This document shows, in pieces, positions 1 through 5,660 of a DNA stretch of 12,412 bases. Positions within the stretch are counted from its first letter, which is position 1, and each line of letters starts with the position of its first letter. Origin of the DNA: DALYLB01 sp046154695 (GTDB taxonomy: Bacteria > Acidobacteriota > Blastocatellia > RBC074); the NCBI GenBank assembly GCA_046154695.1, contig JBJXFI010000403.1, positions 1 through 12,412 on the forward strand. Reading direction: 5' to 3'. The translations under genes were made by a program, and so were the position numbers. The notes beneath the pieces are model-generated. The model was not told the origin of the DNA. It worked only from the letters and a program-made list of their open reading frames with translations, and made no database searches.

Positions 1-431
1 TCGGGAGGCTGTTTGCGCGCACGCTCGGGGCGTTGATTTTTATCGTCGGCCTGATCGCCGCGGCCGCCTGGGGGTTGCGGAGAATCGGCGGGACGAACCG
101 GGGCGGCCCCTCGGAGGAGAGGCCGGAAATGGCTGTGCTCGGGACGATCTCCCTGGGAGACCGGCGCTCGCTCTCGGCGGTTCGCTTCGGCGAACGCATC
201 CTGCTGCTAGGCATGACCGCACAGTCCGTCACGCTGCTGGCGACCGAACGCCGCCGCCCCGCCTGGGTGCCGCCGCCGATGCGTTCGGTGGCGGAACTGC
301 TGGAAGAGGACGATCCGCCCGCTTTCGACAAGGCGCTGGCAAGGGCCGGCGAGCGGATCGACCGGCGGCCGCGCCCCCAATTCATCGATCAACACGCCCC
401 CGCCCCGGGATCGGACCCGGAACTTCTATGA
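1..431 (+). CDS. fliO: Flagellar export-apparatus assembly protein FliO (5' partial)
   Basis: FliO is a small bitopic membrane protein that helps FliP assemble into the export gate. The frame is open to the left edge (first full codon at 3), and residues such as RLFARTLGAL precede the first possible internal start (TTG at 33). These residues fit the usual juxtamembrane part of FliO, so the true start is probably outside the window and the TTG is unlikely to be real. What is visible is a hydrophobic helix (LIFIVGLIAAAAWGLRR) followed by a basic stop-transfer. A cytoplasmic FliO-type beta segment follows (MAVLGTISLGDRRSLSAVRFGERILLLGMTAQSVTLL), with a polar, Pro/Arg-rich tail. The family is poorly conserved, so the call rests on this pattern plus the position directly before fliP. 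The stop overlaps the fliP start as ATGA (428-431), implying translational coupling. Confidence 0.85.
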   Translation, partial: GRLFARTLGALIFIVGLIAAAAWGLRRIGGTNRGGPSEERPEMAVLGTISLGDRRSLSAVRFGERILLLGMTAQSVTLLATERRRPAWVPPPMRSVAELLEEDDPPAFDKALARAGERIDRRPRPQFIDQHAPAPGSDPELL

Positions 432-1183
432 CCCGATGTATTCGAATCTGCCTGTTAACGGCCCTGATCCTGTGCGCCGCGACCGTCGCGGGCGACGCCG
501 CGGGCCCCTCGCCGCAACCGGATCCATCGATCCGCATCGACCTGCCGCAGGATAAGAACTCCACGCTGCCGGTGCAGATCATCGTGCTGCTGACGATGCT
601 CAGCTTCATCCCGGCGATCCTGATCTCAACCACATGCTTCACGCGGCTGATCGTCGTCTTCCACTTTCTCCGGCAGGCCCTCGGCATGCAGGAAGCGCCC
701 AACAACCAGGTCCTGCTCGGCCTGTCGCTCTTTCTGACGATGTTCGTGATGGCGCCGGTCGGCGCCCGCATCAACAGCGAGGCGATCCAGCCGCTGCGCG
801 ACGAGCGGATCTCGGTGGGCGAGGCCCTGGAGCGGGCCCTCGTGCCGCTGCGCGGCTATATGCTCAAGCACACGCGCGAGCGGGACCTCGCGCTCTTTCT
901 GAAGCTTTCGGCGAGCGCCCGCCCGGCGACGCCGGAGGATGTCCCCACGACCGCGCTCATCCCCGCGTACATGATCTCCGAGCTGAAGACCTCCTTTCAG
1001 ATCGGGTTCGTGCTCTTCATCCCGTTTTTGGTCATCGACCTGGCTGTCTCGTCGGTATTGCTCTCGATGGGCATGATGCAATTGCCGCCGGTGATCGTCT
1101 CGATGCCGTTCAAGGTGCTGCTATTCGTGATGGTCGACGGCTGGTATCTGATCGTCGGCTCGCTGATCAACAGTGTGATGTAG
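428..1183 (+). CDS. fliP: Flagellar type III export gate protein FliP
   Basis: FliP forms, with FliQ and FliR, the helical export-gate complex inside the MS ring, through which rod, hook and filament subunits are secreted. The 251-residue length is normal. Residues 1 to about 25 are a cleavable signal peptide (basic start, hydrophobic LLTALILCAATVAG core, small residues before the predicted cut), as is typical for FliP. Family motifs are clear: the first membrane segment with TTCFTRLIVVFHFLRQALG, then APNNQVLLGLSLFLTMFVM. Near the C-terminus come IPAYMISELKTSFQIGF, SVLLSMGMMQLPPVIVSMPFK and LLFVMVDGWYLIVGSL. The ATG is fixed by the ATGA overlap with fliO, and fliQ follows after 3 nt. Nothing looks broken. 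Confidence 0.97.
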   Translation: MTRCIRICLLTALILCAATVAGDAAGPSPQPDPSIRIDLPQDKNSTLPVQIIVLLTMLSFIPAILISTTCFTRLIVVFHFLRQALGMQEAPNNQVLLGLSLFLTMFVMAPVGARINSEAIQPLRDERISVGEALERALVPLRGYMLKHTRERDLALFLKLSASARPATPEDVPTTALIPAYMISELKTSFQIGFVLFIPFLVIDLAVSSVLLSMGMMQLPPVIVSMPFKVLLFVMVDGWYLIVGSLINSVM

Positions 1184-1186
1184 GCT

Positions 1187-1456
1187 ATGTCGGATGCGCT
1201 CATTATGACATTGATCCAGCGCGCGCTGGAGACGCTGATGTGGATTACGGGGCCGCTGCTGGCCGTGGCGATCGTGGTCGGCGTGGGTGTGAGCCTGATA
1301 CAGACGCTGACTTCGATTCAGGATCAGACCTTCTCCTTCGCGCCGCGCGTCGCCGCGATCTTCATCGTTTTTCTCTTTCTCTTTCCATGGGCGCTGCGAG
1401 TCCTGGTTACGTTCACCACCTCCCTGCTCAGTGATTTCACGCCCTACATCCGGTGA
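1187..1456 (+). CDS. fliQ: Flagellar export gate protein FliQ
   Basis: FliQ is the two-helix subunit that packs around the FliP/FliR core of the export gate. The 89 residues match the family's usual length. There are two hydrophobic hairpin helices (about residues 16-40 and 52-76), joined by the conserved polar turn QTLTSIQDQTFSFAPR. That turn corresponds to the family's Q-x-x-T-x-I-Q-E/D-Q-T-L-x-F-x-P-K/R signature. The start ATG lies 3 nt after the fliP stop with no convincing Shine-Dalgarno sequence, so translation is probably coupled to fliP. The fliR start follows 16 nt after the stop. Confidence 0.96.
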   Translation: MSDALIMTLIQRALETLMWITGPLLAVAIVVGVGVSLIQTLTSIQDQTFSFAPRVAAIFIVFLFLFPWALRVLVTFTTSLLSDFTPYIR

Positions 1457-1460
1457 GGAG
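1455..1460 (+). promoter_or_regulatory. Ribosome binding site deciding the fliR start
   Basis: GAGGAG spans the fliQ stop region and lies 12 nt before the ATG at 1473 (18 nt before the ATG at 1479). It supports an ATG start there rather than the in-frame GTG at 1431, which lies inside fliQ and would add a polar N-terminus absent from FliR proteins. The spacing is slightly long. Confidence 0.55.
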
Positions 1461-1472
1461 CCACGCTCCCGA

Positions 1473-2255
1473 ATGAATATGGATCCGATCATCCTTCCGC
1501 TGCGGCCGGTTCTGATCTTCGCCGTTGTGCTCGCGCGCGTCGGCGGGCTGGTGACCTTCGCGCCGTTCTGGAGCAACCGAATCGTGCCCGCGCGCGCGCG
1601 CGCGGTTCTCGCGGTGGTTCTCGCGCTAGCGCTGGCGCCGGCGGTTGCGCCGCGCCTGGCGACGCCGCCCGGAGACGCGCTCGGACTCACAATGGTGATC
1701 CTGGGCGAGCTGATCATCGGATGCGGTTTCGGTTTTGCAGGAAAGCTGGTCTTCAGCGCGCTGGATGCGGCGGCGGAGGTTTTCGGGCACCAGTTGGGGC
1801 TGTCCCTCGCGGGAACCATCGATCCTTCAACGCAGGCGCGAACGACCGCGCTCGGAACGATCGCGCAGATGTTTGGGCTGATGGTTCTGCTGGCCACCGA
1901 CGGGCATCATTGGCTGCTTTCGACGACCTTCCATAGTTTCGAATCGGTCGCGCCCGGGAGCTTCGCGGGCTCGCGGGAACTCGCTCACCTGCTGTTGCGG
2001 CTGTCGGCCGACGCGCTGGCTGTCGGCGTGGCCCTGGCCGCGCCGGCGATCATCGTCCTGCTGGCGGTCGAATTCATGCTGGCGTTCGTCGGGCGCGCCG
2101 CGCCGCAGCTTCAGGTGATGATTCTCGGCTTCCCGGTCAAGTTCATCGCGGGTTTGTGGCTGACGGGATCCGCGCTCTATTTCCTGCCGGGCGCCGTGCG
2201 CGGGGCGTTGAGCGCCATCAAGAGCGCATTGAGCCGCGCGCTCGGAGCGATGTGA
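1473..2255 (+). CDS. fliR: Flagellar export gate protein FliR
   Basis: FliR is the single-copy subunit completing the FliP5-FliQ4-FliR1 export gate in the inner membrane. From ATG 1473 the protein has 260 residues, the usual length. It shows about six hydrophobic segments. Visible family features are an early LARVGGLVTFAPFWSNRIVPARARAVLA block, matching the RxxgxxxxxPxfxxxxvPxxxr pattern. A central LGELIIGCGFGFAGKLVF is followed by the amphipathic AAEVFGHQLGLSLA. The C-terminal region contains FVGRAAPQLQVMILGFPVKFIAGL, one of the family's best-conserved stretches. A (CG)8 tract at 1589-1604 encodes part of PARARA. A second ATG two codons later (1479) is an alternative start. The stop is followed by flhB after 9 nt. 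Confidence 0.95.
   Translation: MNMDPIILPLRPVLIFAVVLARVGGLVTFAPFWSNRIVPARARAVLAVVLALALAPAVAPRLATPPGDALGLTMVILGELIIGCGFGFAGKLVFSALDAAAEVFGHQLGLSLAGTIDPSTQARTTALGTIAQMFGLMVLLATDGHHWLLSTTFHSFESVAPGSFAGSRELAHLLLRLSADALAVGVALAAPAIIVLLAVEFMLAFVGRAAPQLQVMILGFPVKFIAGLWLTGSALYFLPGAVRGALSAIKSALSRALGAM
1589..1604 (+). repeat. (CG)8 dinucleotide tract inside fliR
   Basis: Sixteen consecutive alternating C/G bases form eight CG units in the first quarter of fliR, encoding the alternating Ala-Arg run. The unit length is not a multiple of three, so gain or loss of one unit would shift the fliR frame. Such tracts can also adopt Z-DNA. A role in phase variation is inference only. Confidence 0.8.
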
Positions 2256-2264
2256 GTCGAAGGC

Positions 2265-3332
2265 ATGGCGACTGACCGCACAGAAAAACCGACACCCAAA
2301 CGCCGCGAGGACGCGCGGCGCAAGGGGCAGATCGCGCGCCGTCCCGAGCTGCCCGCCGCCGCGGGCTTTATGGCGGGGCTCGCCGTGCTCGAGGCGACGG
2401 GCGTCGATTTTTCGGCTCGCGGCGGCCATCTCGTGACCGAACTGGCGAGGCGGATCGCGGACCCCGCGCCCCTGACGATTTCGGCATCCCACGGTTTGCT
2501 GATCGAGGCCGCCGGCGATCTCGCCCTGCTCTCGCTCCCCGTCATCACCGCGAAGCTCGCCGCGAGCCTCGCGGGCAACTTCGCGCAGGGTGGGTTCACG
2601 ATGTCGCCGGAAGCGTTCACGCTCAGCAAGGAGCGATTCAATCCGGCGGCGAACCTGAAACGGGTCTTCAGCGCGGACAGGCTCGTGGATCTGTCCTATC
2701 AATTCCTGATTATCGGCGGGATCGTGGCGGCCTGTTACGGCGTCTTCGTTCAGGCGGTCGAGAACGCGTCGGCGCTCGCGGGGGCTCCGGCCCGGCAGAC
2801 GCTCGCGGCCATCGGAGACCTGCTTTCCCGCCTGGGATGGCGGGCCGGCGGCGTGCTGTCGGTTCTGGCCGTCCTCGATTACGGCTACGGGTGGTACAAA
2901 CACGAGAAGACGCTTCGGATGAGCAGGCAGGAGCTGAAGGACGAATTCCGCCGGCAGGAGGGCGATCCGATGATCAAGTCCCAGCGCCGCCGGGCGGCGC
3001 GGGCGCTGATGCAGCGCCAGATCATCATGGAAGTCCCGGGCGCGGATGTTGTCGTGACCAACCCCACCCATGTCGCGGTGGCCTTGAAATATGATCGCGA
3101 AGCGCATGCGATCCCGGTCGTCGTCGCCAAGGGGGCGGATTTGATGGCGAAACGCATTCGCGAACTCGCCGCGGATCACGACGTCCCCGTGATCGAGAAT
3201 CCACCCCTGGCGCGCGCGATTTACCGCGTGGTCAATGTAGGCGGCGCCATTCCGCCGGAACTCTTCCGCGCCGTCGCCGAGTTGCTGGCCTATGTTTACC
3301 GGCAGCGCGACCGGGCGGGGGGAATCTCCTGA
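2265..3332 (+). CDS. flhB: Flagellar export switch protein FlhB
   Basis: FlhB sits at the export gate and switches secretion from rod/hook to filament substrates after self-cleavage of its cytoplasmic domain. The 355 residues match the family. The N-terminus (TEKPTPKRREDARRKGQIARRPEL) is the classic FlhB/YscU opening: E-x-T-x-x-K-x-x-x-A-R-x-x-G-x-x. Membrane segments follow to about residue 215, then the basic linker KHEKTLRMSRQELKDEFRRQEGDP. The autocleavage motif NPTH is intact at residues 266-269 (in VVVTNPTHVAVALKYD). The rest of the C-terminal domain (VVAKGADLMAKRIRELA, IENPPLARAIYRVVNVGGAIPPELFRAVAELLAYVY) is canonical. The start ATG is 9 nt after the fliR stop with only a weak upstream GGAG. 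Confidence 0.97.
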   Translation: MATDRTEKPTPKRREDARRKGQIARRPELPAAAGFMAGLAVLEATGVDFSARGGHLVTELARRIADPAPLTISASHGLLIEAAGDLALLSLPVITAKLAASLAGNFAQGGFTMSPEAFTLSKERFNPAANLKRVFSADRLVDLSYQFLIIGGIVAACYGVFVQAVENASALAGAPARQTLAAIGDLLSRLGWRAGGVLSVLAVLDYGYGWYKHEKTLRMSRQELKDEFRRQEGDPMIKSQRRRAARALMQRQIIMEVPGADVVVTNPTHVAVALKYDREAHAIPVVVAKGADLMAKRIRELAADHDVPVIENPPLARAIYRVVNVGGAIPPELFRAVAELLAYVYRQRDRAGGIS

Positions 3333-3347
3333 CTCCCTTTCATTTTT
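3318..3347 (+). terminator. Weak terminator-like hairpin at the end of flhB
   Basis: A run of G ending in GGGA (about 3318-3323) can pair with TCCC (3334-3337), extended by two G-T wobbles. The loop is about 10 nt and is followed by the T-rich tcatttttctttt. The stem is short and overlaps the flhB stop codon, so at best it is a weak attenuating site before the flhA promoter. Confidence 0.25.
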
Positions 3348-3348
3348 C

Positions 3349-3423
3349 TTTTCATTGGTCATTCGATATTTCCCATTGCCGGCGCGCCTCGCACGAGGCA
3401 GATCGACAAATGACAAATGGAAA
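3349..3423. repeat. Inverted repeat with 15-nt arms upstream of the flhA promoter
   Basis: The left arm TTTTCATTGGTCATT (3349-3363) is the reverse complement of the right arm AATGACAAATGGAAA (3409-3423) at 13 of 15 positions. The right arm also continues a 7-bp tandem, GACAAAT twice (3405-3418). The 45-nt centre contains a small hairpin, GCCTC-GCAC-GAGGC (3386-3399). The arms are far richer in A+T than the surrounding genes. They lie about 35-110 nt upstream of the expected sigma-54 start point, where activator (enhancer) sites usually sit, so they could be an activator site. They could also be a dispersed palindromic repeat; I recall similar tgacaaatgac-type repeats in environmental genomes but cannot check this. 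Confidence 0.65.
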
Positions 3424-3431
3424 TTGAGAAG

Positions 3432-3447
3432 TGGCATTGATATTGCA
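3432..3447 (+). promoter_or_regulatory. Sigma-54 (-24/-12) promoter for flhA and downstream genes
   Basis: TGGCATTGATATTGCA matches the RpoN consensus TGGCAYRNNNNTTGCW at all fixed positions but one (T in place of the purine). It has the required GG-N10-GC spacing (GG at 3433-3434, GC at 3445-3446). It lies 69 nt before flhA, in the only long internal gap and in the right orientation. Transcription would start near 3457-3459. In Vibrio, Pseudomonas and Campylobacter, flagellar middle genes including flhA/flhF are RpoN-dependent, which makes the site plausible. No RpoN gene or activator gene is in the window. Confidence 0.75.
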
Positions 3448-3466
3448 GGGGGATCGAATGCCCTGA

Positions 3467-3490
3467 CCGCCGCCGCTCACACGGCGGCGG
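3467..3490 (+). promoter_or_regulatory. 9-bp GC hairpin in the flhA leader
   Basis: CCGCCGCCG (3467-3475) and CGGCGGCGG (3482-3490) form a perfect 9-bp stem with the 6-nt loop CTCACA. The hairpin starts about 10 nt after the predicted sigma-54 start point and ends just before the ribosome-binding region (aaggaa, 3498-3503). There is no T-run, so it is not a standard terminator. A 5'-end mRNA stabiliser or a modulator of ribosome access is more likely, by inference. Confidence 0.6.
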
Positions 3491-3516
3491 ATTAACGAAG
3501 GAACCTGGTTTACCCG

Positions 3517-5592
3517 ATGAATCCGACGACAGACCGCTTCCTCACGACTGCCAGTCGTCACTCCCACTTTGCCGTGCCGGTGGCGGCGGTGGTGATATTG
3601 CTGGTGTTGCTGGTGCCGTTGCCTCCGCTGCTGCTCGATGTGCTGATCAGCTTTAACCTGATGTTGTCGGTCGTCGTGCTGCTGGTGTCGGTCTACACGC
3701 TGCAACCGGTCAAGTTCACCTCGTTTCCGAGCCTGCTGCTGTTGACGACGCTCTACCGTCTGGCGTTGAACGTGGCGACGTCGCGATTGATATTGACGCG
3801 CGGCGAGCAGGGCGTCGAAGCCGCGGGCCAGGTCATACGCGCGTTCGGGGAATTCGTCATCGGCGGCAACTTCGTCGTCGGGGCCGTCATCTTCCTGCTG
3901 CTTCTCACGATCCAGTTTCTGGTCGTCAATCACGGGGCCGTGCGCTCGTCCGAGGTGACCGCCCGGTTCACGCTGGACGCGATGCCGGGCAAGCAGATCG
4001 CGGTGGACGCGGACCTGGCCGCGGGCATCATCGATGAGCACGAGGCCAAGCGCCGGCGCGCCGAGATCGGCCAGGCGGCGGAGTTCCACGGCGCCATGGA
4101 CGGCGCGATCCGGTTTACGCAGCGCGACGCCGTTGCCTCGATCATCATCACCATCATCAACATCATCGCGGGTTTTACCGTCGGCGTGGTCCAGCACGGC
4201 ATGCCGCTCGTCGACGCGCTCAAGACCTACACCACGCTGACCGTCGGCGATGGGGTGGCGGCGGCCGTCCCGTCTCTTTTCATCTCGGTTGCCGCGGCGT
4301 TGATCACCACGCGCGCCGCCACGGATGCGAGCATGAGCGAAGAGATGTCGGCGCAGCTGCTGATCAACCCGCGTCCGCTGCTGATTACGGCGGGGGTGCT
4401 GGGGTTTTTGGGCATTCTGCCGGGGATGCCGCATCTGGCCTTTCTGCTGCTGGCCGCGGGCGCCGGAGGGGCGGGCCATCTGTCGCGCCAGCATCAGACG
4501 CGGGCGCTGGAACGCGAGGCCGCGCGCTCGGCCGAAGCCGCGCAACAGGGGGCGGCCGCGGAGCCGGAGAAGATCGAATCGCTCCTGAAACTCGACACGC
4601 TGGCGCTTGAGGTGGGATATGGGTTGGTTCCGTTGGCCAGTTCGGGGGATTCGTTCCTGGGCCGCGTGCGCGAGATCCGCCGCCAGATCGCGCTCCATTT
4701 GGGGATCATCGTGCCGCCCGTGCACGTGACGGACAACCTGCAACTGGCGCCGCGCGAATACGCCATTCTGCTCAAGGGCGAGCGGGTGGCGCGCGGCGAA
4801 CTCTATCCCGAAAGCCTGCTCGCGATCGACCCGGGGACGGTGCGGGAACGGGTGGAAGGCATCGAGACGACCGATCCGGCCTTCGGCATGCCGGCGGTCT
4901 GGCTGCGCCGCGCGGACGGCCGTGACCGGGCGCTGGCGGCCGGCTACACGGTCGTCGATCCCACGACCGTCATCTGCACCCACCTTTCGGAAGTGATCAA
5001 ACGATACGCGCCGGAACAGCTCGGGCGCCAGGAGACGCGCGAGCTGCTCGACGCGCTGGCCGAGACGCATCCCAAGACGGTCGAGGAGGCCACCCCGAAG
5101 GTGCTCAGCCTGGGCGAAGTGCAGCGCGTGCTGCAGAACCTGTTGCGGGAGCGGGTGCCGATTCGCGACCTCGCCACCATTCTCGAGGCCATCACCGATG
5201 CCGGAAGCGTGACGCGGGACGTCAATGCGTTGACGGAAGCGGCGCGCGCGGCGCTGGCCCGAACCATCTGTTCCGGGCTGGCCAGCGAGGATGGCGAGCT
5301 GATGGTGCTCACGCTCGCCTCGCCCCTGGAGCGCCAGTTCGCCGACCGCTTCGGTATCGCCGGAGGCGTTCAAACACAAGCAGTTGAGCCGGAATTCGGC
5401 CGCATGCTGCTGGAGAAGATCGAGGCCGCGATCCAGGCCGCCGTCCTTTCGCAGCCGGTAATCCTGTGCTCGGCTGCGGTCCGCCCGCACTTGCGCCGGC
5501 TTACGGTACGCTTCTTGCCAGACCTCGCAGTGATCTCTCACGGCGAGGTGGCGCCCAATGTGCGCCTCGTTTCCGTGGGAACAATCGGTTGA
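3517..5592 (+). CDS. flhA: Flagellar export gate protein FlhA
   Basis: FlhA forms the nonameric ring below the FliPQR-FlhB gate, couples proton flow to export, and docks chaperone-substrate complexes by its cytoplasmic domain. The 691 residues equal the usual length. About eight membrane helices lie in residues 18-310, with the family block SFPSLLLLTTLYRLALNVATSRLIL. The FHIPEP signature region RFTLDAMPGKQIAVDADLAAG starts at residue 150 (D154). It is followed by EAKRRRAEIGQAAEFHGAMDGAIRF. The cytoplasmic domain (about 350-691) has LEVGYGLVPLAS, VREIRRQIALHLGIIVPPVHVTDN, TVICTHLSEVIKRYAPEQLGRQE and VLQNLLRERVPIRDLATILE. An oddity is NHGAVRSSEV in place of the more usual TKGaxRiaEV just before the signature. 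The ATG is set by the family's N-terminus; aaggaa (3498-3503) is a distant ribosome site. Confidence 0.98.
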   Translation: MNPTTDRFLTTASRHSHFAVPVAAVVILLVLLVPLPPLLLDVLISFNLMLSVVVLLVSVYTLQPVKFTSFPSLLLLTTLYRLALNVATSRLILTRGEQGVEAAGQVIRAFGEFVIGGNFVVGAVIFLLLLTIQFLVVNHGAVRSSEVTARFTLDAMPGKQIAVDADLAAGIIDEHEAKRRRAEIGQAAEFHGAMDGAIRFTQRDAVASIIITIINIIAGFTVGVVQHGMPLVDALKTYTTLTVGDGVAAAVPSLFISVAAALITTRAATDASMSEEMSAQLLINPRPLLITAGVLGFLGILPGMPHLAFLLLAAGAGGAGHLSRQHQTRALEREAARSAEAAQQGAAAEPEKIESLLKLDTLALEVGYGLVPLASSGDSFLGRVREIRRQIALHLGIIVPPVHVTDNLQLAPREYAILLKGERVARGELYPESLLAIDPGTVRERVEGIETTDPAFGMPAVWLRRADGRDRALAAGYTVVDPTTVICTHLSEVIKRYAPEQLGRQETRELLDALAETHPKTVEEATPKVLSLGEVQRVLQNLLRERVPIRDLATILEAITDAGSVTRDVNALTEAARAALARTICSGLASEDGELMVLTLASPLERQFADRFGIAGGVQTQAVEPEFGRMLLEKIEAAIQAAVLSQPVILCSAAVRPHLRRLTVRFLPDLAVISHGEVAPNVRLVSVGTIG

Positions 5593-5593
5593 A

Positions 5594-5642
5594 TTCGCCA
5601 CTTCGGGCGGGAGCGGGCGTGGCTCCCGTTCGCGGCGGCGAA
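5594..5642 (+). promoter_or_regulatory. Nested hairpin in the flhA-flhF spacer
   Basis: A perfect 7-bp stem, CGGGAGC (5608-5614) with GCTCCCG (5622-5628), encloses the 7-nt loop GGGCGTG. It is flanked by outer arms TTCGCC (5594-5599) and GGCGAA (5637-5642) that also pair. The structure fills most of the 68-nt gap and ends 18 nt before the flhF start. No T-tract follows, so it is not a classical terminator. It may be a processing or stability element that lowers flhF expression relative to flhA, by inference. Confidence 0.5.
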
Positions 5643-5660
5643 ATCGACCAGGCAAACACT

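Noticed and set aside
1069..1088. Sigma-54-like string within fliP (GGGCATGATGCAATTGC)
   Set aside because: The GG to GC distance is 12 instead of 10, and it lies in a strongly conserved coding motif.
1827..3437. Minus-strand open frame opposite fliR/flhB
   Set aside because: Same shadow effect: biased Arg/Gln/His composition, no motif, fully antisense to well-supported genes.
3352..5655. Very long minus-strand open frame (about 767 codons) opposite flhA
   Set aside because: Translation is dominated by Arg/His/Gln/Asp with no recognisable domain. It mirrors the codon structure of flhA on the other strand, a usual effect of high GC content.
5466..5660. N-terminal extension of flhF starting inside flhA
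   Set aside because: The extension has no FlhF-like sequence and spans the nested hairpin. The family N-terminus begins exactly at ATG 5661.
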